Below, piece by piece: positions 53,418-60,925 of a DNA stretch of 64,000 bases. The notes under the pieces are model-generated. The model did no database searches and was not told the DNA's origin. It was given only the letters and a program-made list of their open reading frames with translations. How positions within the stretch are numbered: position 1 is the stretch's first letter; every line of letters begins with the position of its first letter. Source of the DNA: FEN-1139 sp964396375 (lineage in GTDB: Bacteria > Myxococcota_A > Polyangia > Polyangiales > Polyangiaceae); assembly GCA_964396375.1 (NCBI GenBank), contig CAYNEY010000025.1, positions 1 to 64,000 of the forward strand, written 5' to 3'. The position numbers and the translations under genes were made by a program.

Positions 53418-53707
53418 GGATTGTTGACCCGGTGGGCCGAATGCCTTCCTTGCTGCCCGTATCATGTCGTGATGGTGATGAGGGTTGGTGCTTCCAATCC
53501 GGCGGGCCGAATTGCTCTCTCCCCCACCCTTTGCCCAAAACTCCTTCGAAGGGTGGGCATTGCTGGAGGCCAAGGAGCACAGCCTGAGCTGGTGTGCGGA
53601 AGCACAGAACTTGAAGTAGCCAACTCGGCCCACAGCGGACAGTGGGGTGGCGCACCGTTCTTTGGCATCACCTCCACCACACCAGATCGAGTCTGCCTCA
53701 GGCTCCT
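53418..53707. other. Gene-free part of the 346-base spacer upstream of the outer-membrane gene
   Basis: No supported reading frame. A 9-bp inverted repeat CCCACCCTT/AAGGGTGGG (53523-53531 and 53549-53557) may end RNase HI transcription, but it lacks a T-tract. The motif GGGCCGAAT occurs twice nearby. Confidence 0.4.
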
Positions 53708-54433
53708 TCAGCGTTCTGTCCGCCGGTAGGCGGTCGCCAGTGCATCCGCGTACTCGTTCCAGCGAAAGCCATTGTGGGCGGCGATCCATTCCAGCTTGAG
53801 GTTCGGTGTGGTTTTGAGCTTCTGGTAGATCTCCTGCACGAGATCCAGGTTCTTGATCGGGCCCTCTTTGCGCTTCCATCCTCGAGCCTCCCAGCCTTTG
53901 GCCCAGCGGGTGAAAGTGTTGATGCAGAGCATGCTGTCCGAGTACACGACCATGGGCTTGGCGGGTGGCACCAGCGCGATCCCTGCGAGCAACGCCATCA
54001 GCTCCATTCGGTTGTTGGTGGTCATTGGCTCGTGTCCGCAGCGTTCGGCGAGGAGCTGATTCTCTTCGACGTACACCACACCCCATCCGCCAGGACCAGG
54101 ATTGGGGTTGGCCGCTCCGTCGGTGAAAACGCCTGTTTTTGGCCCGTCCTGATACAAACGGAGGACCTCCGCGACGGGCAGATCTTGCTCCAAAGTGCGG
54201 GATTTGCCTGAAGCTCGGGGGTGGGTAGCAGATCTTGACCCACTGACTTGCGGCGATTTGGCTTCGAGGGTATGGCCGGACCGCCCGTGTCCGCGACCAC
54301 CTTTCCCGAACGAGTCTCCCCCTTCGGCCCGACACGACCGGCAGACACGTGGGGTCCAGTTCGGGTACTTGGTGAGCGCCGCGTCCGGAACGGAAAAGGT
54401 CTTTTGGCATTTCTGGCAAATGAAGTCCGGCAT
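53708..54433 (-). CDS. Zinc ribbon-RNase HI fusion protein
   Basis: The 241-residue protein has an N-terminal zinc ribbon (C6, C9, C31, C34), a basic Gly/Ser-rich linker at about residues 38-85, and a C-terminal RNase HI domain. The DEDD catalytic set is complete: D105 in FTDGAANP, E144 in NRMELMAL, D166 in VYSDSM, D230 in NEYADALA. It should cut RNA in RNA-DNA hybrids, with the ribbon possibly aiding substrate or partner binding. ATG at 54433 is supported because the ribbon starts there; longer forms up to 54829 would run antisense through trmL. Confidence 0.88.
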   Translation of the reverse strand: MPDFICQKCQKTFSVPDAALTKYPNWTPRVCRSCRAEGGDSFGKGGRGHGRSGHTLEAKSPQVSGSRSATHPRASGKSRTLEQDLPVAEVLRLYQDGPKTGVFTDGAANPNPGPGGWGVVYVEENQLLAERCGHEPMTTNNRMELMALLAGIALVPPAKPMVVYSDSMLCINTFTRWAKGWEARGWKRKEGPIKNLDLVQEIYQKLKTTPNLKLEWIAAHNGFRWNEYADALATAYRRTER

Positions 54434-54490
54434 CTGGGCCGCTGAGAGTATCAGATGTTGGGATGGTTGCCCTTTGTGTCGTAGCTTCCC

Positions 54491-55030
54491 ATGATCGATC
54501 AACGCCTCCGTGCGCCAGCCATCAGAAGACCCTTCTTCGTCATCTTGGTCGAGCCCGAGATCCCTCCTAATACAGGGAATATTGCTCGCTTGTGCGCCGG
54601 AACCGGATGCCCGTTGCACCTGGTCGGTAAGCTCGGGTTTCGGATCGACGAGCACGCTGTGCGGCGTGCCGGCCTCGATTATTGGCATCTGGTCGAGGTC
54701 AAACACCACCCGGATCTGCCGGCTTGCCTGGGAGCGCTCGACCTCGAGTCGGGTTTGGCCGACGGAAGTGGGCGCACCTTCTACCTGAGCGCCCATGCTG
54801 AGCGCAGCATTTTTGACGTTCACTTCCAACTTGGGGACCGTTTCGTGTTTGGGCGTGAGAGCGTTGGACTCGATCGCGAGCTACTTGACGCCCATCCGAC
54901 GCAGGTGGTGGGGATCCCCACCCTCGGCCCGATCAGGTCCCTGAATCTGGCGAACGCTGTCGCGGTAGTCTTGTATGAGGCCCTGCGCCAGACGGATCGG
55001 CTCCGTGTGCGTGGCAGGGAGGTGATCTGA
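54491..55030 (+). CDS. trmL: tRNA (cytidine/uridine-34 2'-O)-methyltransferase
   Basis: This SPOUT enzyme of 179 residues methylates the wobble ribose of leucine tRNAs. Motifs are EIPPNTGNIARLCAGTG near the N-terminus, FGRESVGL, and the knotted SAM site IPTLGPIRSLNLANAVAVVLYEALRQ. The ATG at 54491 leaves a 13-residue N-terminal extension over most homologues. It is divergent from the RNase HI gene and converges with the PATAN-DnaJ gene 18 bases away. Confidence 0.93.
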   Translation: MIDQRLRAPAIRRPFFVILVEPEIPPNTGNIARLCAGTGCPLHLVGKLGFRIDEHAVRRAGLDYWHLVEVKHHPDLPACLGALDLESGLADGSGRTFYLSAHAERSIFDVHFQLGDRFVFGRESVGLDRELLDAHPTQVVGIPTLGPIRSLNLANAVAVVLYEALRQTDRLRVRGREVI

Positions 55031-55048
55031 ACGAGCGCTCCTTCAGAC

Positions 55049-57022
55049 TCAGCGTTTGAACAGCTTGCCGAGAATGCCGGGGCTGGCTTCGGGTGGACGC
55101 GGCCCGGCCTGTTGAGATTGTCGAGGTGCCGGGTGACTCCTCGAATGTCCGCCTGCAGGTGGCTTAGCGGCGGTGGTGGGTGGCACCACCGCTGCTCGGC
55201 GCATCTCATAGAGCCGGATCTCTCGCTGCGCGTCAGTATGATAGGGGTTCTGTTCGACGATGTAGCGACAGTCGACAATGGCCTCGTCCAGTTTGCCGAG
55301 GCGGCGCAGCACTTGAACCCGGTAGAAGCGGTTCTTCTCGCTCTTCGGATTCTGCTCGACGGCTTGGTTCAGCATGCGGAGGACGTCGGGTAGGCGCTCC
55401 GCGCCCTCCGTTCGGCAGGCAACGATCCAAGCGGCGAGGGCCAGGTAGTCTGGCTGACCGGGATCGTCCTCGAGAGCTCGGTTGACTTCGAGCTCGGCTG
55501 CGGGCCACATCCGTTTCTTCACGAGGATTTCTGCCTTCTGGAAGGCCTCGAAGGCGCGAAGCACACGGCGAACGCTTTCCTCCTCGTTGACCGAGGTCGC
55601 CGACTTGGTCTCGTCGTATTCGCGCCGGCGCTCAGGGGTGCTGAGCACCTGATAGGCCTCGGTCATCCGCGCGAACACGGTGGTTGCCAAGTTGCGGATC
55701 TCTTTGAGATCGGACGGCAATCGATCAGGGTGGTAGAGCTTGGCGAGCTGGAAGTAGGCCACTTGAATCGAGGCAGGGGGAGCATCCTTGGTGACTCCGA
55801 GCACGCCATAGTGATCGAGTCCCTCAATCTTCGTGGCTAACGCCTTCAGTTCCGCTGCGCGCCGCTCCATGTCTGGCGAAGTGGCCGGAGGGTTCGGTTT
55901 GACTGGGTCGACAGGGGTTCCGGCGCTGGCCGCCTCGGCGGCTTTGGGGAGAGTGGGGCTCTTGGGGACGGCCTGGCCGTCGATCGGAGCCGACAGAGCA
56001 GTCGTTGGAGCATCAACGGTCGCCACCGGGGGCACCATAGCCTTGGGGGTCGCAGAGTGTTCACTTGGGAGAGGTCGTGCTGGTGCGGCGTGATGAACGC
56101 CATCACGCCCTTGCTCGTTGGTGACGCTCGGTGAGGGGGCTCGAGCTGGCGTGATGCCTGCGCCAGGTGCTGGTTCGGCGCCGGTTCCGCGGCTGCCCAG
56201 GGCTACCGGGTGAGCGGCACCCTTTGCTGCGGGCTTGGGCTCGAGAAAATCCTCATCGATGCTGCGCGAGAAGCCGAGCCCGAGGGGTGGACCGGCTTGG
56301 GATTCCAAGTGGCGTGTGATGATGAGCACATACAGCAGCCGGGCGAGTACGTTTGGCCGGATCAGCTCGAGTTCACGGAGCTCTGCGGGGCGCTGGGGCC
56401 GGGCGCGCAGCACATCGACCACGGCTCGTTCGGCCTCGTCCAGGCCGAAACGCTCGGGTTGTGCCTGTGGGTGGAGACGCAGCACCAGTGTTTCGAGCCG
56501 TGAGGCCACCGGTTCGATCAGACCGTCTGGGGCGTGCTTGGTGAGGTGATAGAGCACGACCAGGGGAGCGACCGGTACCGGTGCTCCAGCTTGGGACGCG
56601 AGGAAATCCACCTTGTCGTAGAATCCAAAAATCGTCTCAGGTGCGAGCTCAGAAGTCCAATCCAGCTTGCGGAGCAACTGAGAACGCAGGGCTCGATCGA
56701 CCGTGTCCCGTGACAAAAGGCCCTGTTCGACCAAGACCAGGCCGTGGAGCTGTTGGCGACGCGCAGCATCTGCATAGGTATGCTCGGCTACGTCGGGAGT
56801 GAGCCATCCCCACTCCACCAGCAACTCGGAAAGCCTCGTTCCCTGCGCTGGGAGACGGGCCTTCACCACCGTGCCACGTTCGATAGAGAGCGCACCTCGC
56901 TGATGGTCGGTGGTTTCGAGCACCAGACTGCCGGTAGCGCGGCGCTCGAGGAGTGAGACCAGGACGTGCAAGAGCGGCGTCTTTCCAACCGTTCCTGTGG
57001 CGCTTGGCTTCGGTGCGACCAT
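55049..57022 (-). CDS. PATAN (DUF4388)-DnaJ-TPR fusion protein
   Basis: The 657-residue protein starts with a PATAN/DUF4388 unit (LLHVLVSLLERRATGSLVLE, then LSELLVEWGWLTPDVAE) and a helical region to about residue 240. A Pro/Ala-rich linker leads to a J-domain at about 399-465 (LDHYGVLGVTKDAPPASIQVAYFQLAKLYHPDR) with intact HPD, so it can stimulate a DnaK. TPR-like repeats follow, and a basic tail ends GILGKLFKR. It probably recruits Hsp70 to a signalling complex; this is inference. TAACCT lies nine bases before the ATG. Confidence 0.88.
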   Translation of the reverse strand: MVAPKPSATGTVGKTPLLHVLVSLLERRATGSLVLETTDHQRGALSIERGTVVKARLPAQGTRLSELLVEWGWLTPDVAEHTYADAARRQQLHGLVLVEQGLLSRDTVDRALRSQLLRKLDWTSELAPETIFGFYDKVDFLASQAGAPVPVAPLVVLYHLTKHAPDGLIEPVASRLETLVLRLHPQAQPERFGLDEAERAVVDVLRARPQRPAELRELELIRPNVLARLLYVLIITRHLESQAGPPLGLGFSRSIDEDFLEPKPAAKGAAHPVALGSRGTGAEPAPGAGITPARAPSPSVTNEQGRDGVHHAAPARPLPSEHSATPKAMVPPVATVDAPTTALSAPIDGQAVPKSPTLPKAAEAASAGTPVDPVKPNPPATSPDMERRAAELKALATKIEGLDHYGVLGVTKDAPPASIQVAYFQLAKLYHPDRLPSDLKEIRNLATTVFARMTEAYQVLSTPERRREYDETKSATSVNEEESVRRVLRAFEAFQKAEILVKKRMWPAAELEVNRALEDDPGQPDYLALAAWIVACRTEGAERLPDVLRMLNQAVEQNPKSEKNRFYRVQVLRRLGKLDEAIVDCRYIVEQNPYHTDAQREIRLYEMRRAAVVPPTTAAKPPAGGHSRSHPAPRQSQQAGPRPPEASPGILGKLFKR

Positions 57023-57092
57023 CTCCGATCGAGGTTAGCAGAACCAACGCGCCATGGGGAGGCTGGCTCGGAGCGCGCGCGCTCAGCCGGGC

Positions 57093-57536
57093 TCAGTGGA
57101 TTTCGAGCGAAGAGCCGGTGCAGGGGTGTTGGGTTCGTGAGCTGGTCCCATCGGATCGAACCCGATCGACGGTGATGGTCTTTCCTCGACGACAAACCAG
57201 CTGTCCGAGGTACGGAGTTCTCCCGACCGGTGTCCCGTCGACCAAGATCTGGCTGCGTTCTTGACCGTCCTCGATTGAGACCAGCAGCGTCACATCATCC
57301 GGCGCTGCGGCACTCCCTCTGTTCGGTACCGCACTTGGGCGGGGTTGGGACGGCAGGCTAGTACCAAGCAGTGAGAGGACGGCATGAGGGAGTGGGAGGC
57401 CTCCCGCATCGGTGCCGGTCAGATTTGGGAGTGGGACTGCCCCGCGCAAGTGCTCACCTCGGGACACCAAGAACCAGGTACCAGCTGCCCCGCAGACGAG
57501 GAATATCAGGCAACCGAGGCGAGCCCACGAGCGCAT
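57093..57536 (-). CDS. Small membrane-anchored PEGA-like protein
   Basis: The 147-residue protein has an N-terminal hydrophobic anchor (LGCLIFLVCGAAGTWFLV), a Pro/Gly/Ser-rich linker and a C-terminal beta domain. The beta domain has the PEGA-like pattern SQILVDGTPVGRTPYLGQLVCRRGKTITV, with two Cys that may pair with the C-terminal HPC. PEGA domains usually sit outside the membrane at the end of kinases or lipoproteins. GGGAGGG is a good ribosome site for the ATG at 57536. It lies between the PATAN-DnaJ and SAM hydrolase genes on the same strand. Confidence 0.68.
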   Translation of the reverse strand: MRSWARLGCLIFLVCGAAGTWFLVSRGEHLRGAVPLPNLTGTDAGGLPLPHAVLSLLGTSLPSQPRPSAVPNRGSAAAPDDVTLLVSIEDGQERSQILVDGTPVGRTPYLGQLVCRRGKTITVDRVRSDGTSSRTQHPCTGSSLEIH

Positions 57537-57584
57537 GGAGAGTCCCTCCCATTTTTCCCGAAGAACGGGAAGAAACCAGCGAAC

Positions 57585-58340
57585 CTAAGAACATACCAAC
57601 CGAACGGGGGTGCCTACGCCCATTTTCAGCTGGTCGTGAGCACTTCCCTCTCGCACCGCGATCTCGAGCGTGCCGAACCCCCCCACTACCGCGACGGCAG
57701 CGCCCACCGCCACGTCCGAGTAGGTGCGCTGGAGCAGGATTTCCCGCCCTTCAAGGAGGACGCGAGGGTTCGAACCGAACTCAATCTGCTGTTGTTCGAT
57801 GTCGGTGATGAGGTTACCGAACCGATCAATCCAGACCACCTTACCCACACCGGGGTGTTGTGGTGTGCTGGAAAGATGGGGTGAGCAAGGCAAGGCACGG
57901 CCCACTCGGTTGGGGGCGAGTGCGCCGCGTGCCAACTGGCCGGCGATGGGAGCGAAGAGATCGCGGGCGTGAAATGTGTTTGATGCGATGGGGGTGGTCG
58001 GCTCGATCAGGTAGAGTCGAACGTGGCTGGCCCGCGCCACCAGCCTGTCGAACAGCCCGTTGTGGGGTCCCACGTAGAGGTGTCCGTCAACCTCGACAAC
58101 CACCGGTTGTCGATCGGTTCCAACCCCTGGATCAACCACCGCAAGGTGGACCGTGCCCACGGGAAACCAAGGTTTCACCCGCTCCAGCCAGAACGAAGCC
58201 AAGGCCACGTTTTGAGGGGCAATGGCATGCGTAACATCGATCAAACGCGCATCAGGGCACTCCCGGTAGAGCACAGCATGGAGCATGGCCACGAAAGGGT
58301 CGTTTACCCCGAAGTCGGTGAGGAGGGTGACGATGGGCAT
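57585..58340 (-). CDS. SAM hydrolase (DUF62, SAM hydroxide adenosyltransferase)
   Basis: The 251-residue enzyme belongs to the chlorinase/fluorinase-like fold. Family members with an Asp-Arg-His set split S-adenosylmethionine into adenosine and methionine using water. Here these are D70 and R77 (VVDPGVGTDRQPV) and H124 (NTFHARDLFAP). The N-terminus IVTLLTDFGVNDPFVAML and C-terminal KVVWIDRFGNLITDI are typical. ATG at 58340 shares a base with the queE stop (TGATG), so it is translated together with queE. Confidence 0.9.
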   Translation of the reverse strand: MPIVTLLTDFGVNDPFVAMLHAVLYRECPDARLIDVTHAIAPQNVALASFWLERVKPWFPVGTVHLAVVDPGVGTDRQPVVVEVDGHLYVGPHNGLFDRLVARASHVRLYLIEPTTPIASNTFHARDLFAPIAGQLARGALAPNRVGRALPCSPHLSSTPQHPGVGKVVWIDRFGNLITDIEQQQIEFGSNPRVLLEGREILLQRTYSDVAVGAAVAVVGGFGTLEIAVREGSAHDQLKMGVGTPVRLVCS

Positions 58341-59050
58341 CAACGTCCTCGCTTGCCACCCCACAGCAGCACATGCAGCCGTGTGGAGAAGCGATAACCG
58401 CGAGCTATCGCCGCCTCGGCCACCAGCGGGGAACGGGCCGCGAGCTCGGCCGGCGAACGGGCCTCAGGCATCAGCATCACGCGGTCTCGAGGCCATGTCA
58501 GGGTAGCGACGAGCTCATCCGCCTCGATCAGATCCGCCACCGAGCTTATGACCAGCTTCAAGAATGCTCGCTCGGTGTCCCGGAACTGCGCAAGAACCCC
58601 CAGATCGGGCAACACTTCCAGCTTAGCGTTGTGAAGCTTCGGGGAGACGTTGAAACTCGGTTTGGAGTGGGCGAGAAGGACCGGTGGGGCGAGGGTACCA
58701 TTGGTCTCGATCTCGATCCGAAAGCTTGGCGGGAGTTGCTCAACGAGCAGGGACAACGCTTCTGCTTGAAGCAAGGGTTCTCCACCCGTGATGACCACGT
58801 GCCGAGCTCGAGCCGCTGAGAGTTCTGCGAGAACGCTGGAAACCGAGCGTTCGGCGGACGTTGAACCACTGTTGCGACTCAAGGAGTAAGTGGTGTCACA
58901 GAAGCCACAGCGGAGATTGCAGCCGAGAAGTCGCAGGAACGTGGCTGGCACACCGGTGTAGGGTCCTTCACCCTGCAGGCTTTCGAAGAACTCGCACACC
59001 CAGAGCCGAGGCTCTGGTTCACAATGGCAAGTGGCCATCGGGCCAACCAT
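58340..59050 (-). CDS. queE: 7-carboxy-7-deazaguanine synthase
   Basis: QueE is a radical SAM enzyme that makes 7-carboxy-7-deazaguanine in the queuosine/preQ0 path. The 236-residue protein has ESLQGEGPYTGVPATFLRLLGCNLRCGFCDT with the cluster cysteines C44, C48 and C51, then VVITGGEPLLQ. The start at 59050 was chosen with a GAGG element upstream; 59077 and 59038 are alternatives. It is divergent from rph. queC and queD are not in this window. Confidence 0.93.
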   Translation of the reverse strand: MVGPMATCHCEPEPRLWVCEFFESLQGEGPYTGVPATFLRLLGCNLRCGFCDTTYSLSRNSGSTSAERSVSSVLAELSAARARHVVITGGEPLLQAEALSLLVEQLPPSFRIEIETNGTLAPPVLLAHSKPSFNVSPKLHNAKLEVLPDLGVLAQFRDTERAFLKLVISSVADLIEADELVATLTWPRDRVMLMPEARSPAELAARSPLVAEAAIARGYRFSTRLHVLLWGGKRGR

Positions 59051-59106
59051 GGACCGCAGAACCTCGGGTGACAACACGAATCGATCCGGGTGCTAAGGGT
59101 GGGTCC

Positions 59107-59889
59107 ATGGTTGCACCACGCCAAAATCGGTCGAACACCGACCTTCGCCCGGTGACGATGACGCTTGGTTTCCAGAAGAATGCGGAGGGCTCGGTCCTGT
59201 ACAGTGCCGGTGGGACGGTGCTGCTCGTCACCGCCTCGATCGAGGAGCAGGTCCCCGAGTTCATGAAGGGTCGGGGTGAAGGGTGGGTGACCGCCGAGTA
59301 TCAGATGCACCCCCGTGCCAACCCGGTTCGGCGGGAGAAACGCGATGGTCGAGAGCGACCGCTTGGCGGTCGCGCTCGTGAGATTGAGCGCCTGATTGGC
59401 CGTTCGCTGCGGGCAGCGGTTGATCGGCGCAAGCTCGGCGAGCGGCAGATCGTGATTGATTGTGACGTGCTGGAGGCGGACGGGGGCACCCGAACGGCGG
59501 CGATCACCGCGGGGTTCGTGGCCCTCGTTCTTGGATTGGAGACCCTGCGCCGCCGCCAAATCCTGGAGATCCCGGTGCTTCGTGACCAGGTGGCGGCCAT
59601 CAGCGTCGGGCACGTTGGCGATGAGGCTCGCCTCGATCTGGATTACCGCGAGGACAGTTCGGCACGGGTCGATCTCAACCTGGTGGCTACCGCCACCGGC
59701 CGAGTGGTGGAGTTGCAGAGTACCGCTGAGGGTGAAGCGATCGACCGCACCACCTTGGATGCGATGGTCGATCTGGCGATGGTTGGTGTGAATCAGCTCT
59801 GTGCCCTGCAGGCGCGAGCGCTCATCGAGCACGGCTTGTCTCTGGAGCGGCATGTGGTCCAAAGCGCACTCGTTTCCCACACAGGGTGA
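59107..59889 (+). CDS. rph: Ribonuclease PH
   Basis: This phosphate-dependent 3' exonuclease trims tRNA precursors. The 260-residue protein has RPVTMTLGFQKNAEGSVLYSAGGT, AEYQMHPRA, REIERLIGRSLRA, VIDCDVLEADGGTRTAAITAGFVA, and the C-terminal VVELQSTAEGEAI. It is a little longer than E. coli RNase PH. AAGGGTGGG upstream of the ATG serves as a ribosome site. amrS follows after 13 bases, so the two are probably co-transcribed. Confidence 0.95.
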   Translation: MVAPRQNRSNTDLRPVTMTLGFQKNAEGSVLYSAGGTVLLVTASIEEQVPEFMKGRGEGWVTAEYQMHPRANPVRREKRDGRERPLGGRAREIERLIGRSLRAAVDRRKLGERQIVIDCDVLEADGGTRTAAITAGFVALVLGLETLRRRQILEIPVLRDQVAAISVGHVGDEARLDLDYREDSSARVDLNLVATATGRVVELQSTAEGEAIDRTTLDAMVDLAMVGVNQLCALQARALIEHGLSLERHVVQSALVSHTG

Positions 59890-59902
59890 GGGAGGAGATG
59901 GG

Positions 59903-60916
59903 ATGCGAGACCCAGCCTCCGGCTGGTTCGAACGACTCTCGGACAATCGTCTGCGTTGCCTGGTGTGCCCGCGACAGTGTGTACTCCTTCCCGGACAAAG
60001 CGGTCATTGCGGGGTGCGAGCGGCCACCGAACACGAAGTGGTGTCGACCGTCTTCGGACAAGCTCAGGGGCTCAAGGTCGATCCGGTGGAGAAGAAACCT
60101 CTCTACCACTTCTTTCCGGGTTCCGAGTGCCTGAGTTTCGGTACTCTTGGGTGTAACCTGGACTGCTGTTTCTGCCAGAACGCTCACCTCTCCCACCCGG
60201 GCCCGGACCGGGTGTTGGGTGTTGCCATGAGTCCACAGCAGATTGTCGAGATGGCGCTTGCAGTGGGGGTTCCGAGCATTGCCTTCACCTACAACGAGCC
60301 GGTGGTGTTCGCTGAATATGTACTGAAAACCGCCGAACTGGCGCACAAGCATGGGCTTCGTACCATCCTGGTGACTGCCGGCTACATGGCTGCGCCGGTG
60401 CGGCAGGAACTCTTCTCGGTCCTTGATGCCGTGAATGTCGATCTGAAGTCCATTGAGAACAGCTTCTACCGAGATTACTGCGGTGGGCGGCTCAGTCCGG
60501 TGCTCTCCACGCTGGAATACATTCAGCACGAGACCAAAACCTGGCTCGAGATCACGAACCTAGTCATTCCGTCGCTAAACGACTCGACCGCACAGATCGA
60601 AGCGCTTGCCCGTTGGGTTCTGACCCATCTGGGCGCTTCCGTGCCCCTCCATTTCTCGGCATTTTTCCCAGCATTTCGCCTCACTCGACTCCCGTCTACT
60701 CCCGCTCAGTCCCTCCTTGGGGCTCAGAAGCTCGCCAAAGACCTTGGACTGTCACATGTGTACTTGGGCAATCTCTCCGAGCCTCTCGGGTCGGACACCG
60801 TCTGCAGGTGCGGGAGTACTGTGATCCGCAGAGTGCGCCATCGCGTGGTTGAGCAGAAACAGGTGGGAGGATGCTGCGCAGAGTGTGGGGCGGCGATTCC
60901 TGGGCGGTTTGGCTAG
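59903..60916 (+). CDS. amrS: AmmeMemoRadiSam-system radical SAM enzyme AmrS
   Basis: The 337-residue protein has the radical SAM cluster C84, C88 and C91 in GCNLDCCFCQN. A cysteine-rich N-terminus (C19, C22, C26, C36 in LRCLVCPRQC and GHCGV) precedes it and a Cys-rich C-terminus (CRCGS, CCAECG) follows it. It fits the AmrS family, relatives of pyruvate formate-lyase activases that usually occur with Memo and AMMECR1 proteins. Those two partners are absent here. GGAGGAGATGG precedes the ATG. The substrate is unknown in this family. Confidence 0.88.
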   Translation: MRDPASGWFERLSDNRLRCLVCPRQCVLLPGQSGHCGVRAATEHEVVSTVFGQAQGLKVDPVEKKPLYHFFPGSECLSFGTLGCNLDCCFCQNAHLSHPGPDRVLGVAMSPQQIVEMALAVGVPSIAFTYNEPVVFAEYVLKTAELAHKHGLRTILVTAGYMAAPVRQELFSVLDAVNVDLKSIENSFYRDYCGGRLSPVLSTLEYIQHETKTWLEITNLVIPSLNDSTAQIEALARWVLTHLGASVPLHFSAFFPAFRLTRLPSTPAQSLLGAQKLAKDLGLSHVYLGNLSEPLGSDTVCRCGSTVIRRVRHRVVEQKQVGGCCAECGAAIPGRFG

Positions 60917-60925
60917 CCTTACCCC

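Noticed and set aside
53358..54419. A 353-codon minus-strand frame across the RNase HI gene
   Set aside because: It is a shadow of the zinc ribbon-RNase HI frame, which carries all catalytic residues.
54434..54829. N-terminal extension of the RNase HI frame
   Set aside because: It would run antisense through trmL and precede the natural start at the zinc ribbon.
57755..57785. GGTTCGAACC-like sequence as part of a tRNA
   Set aside because: It lies inside the SAM hydrolase gene and no cloverleaf can be built; no tRNA gene was found in the window.
59051..59106. preQ1 riboswitch upstream of queE
   Set aside because: The divergent spacer is only 56 bases and shows no matching pseudoknot pattern.
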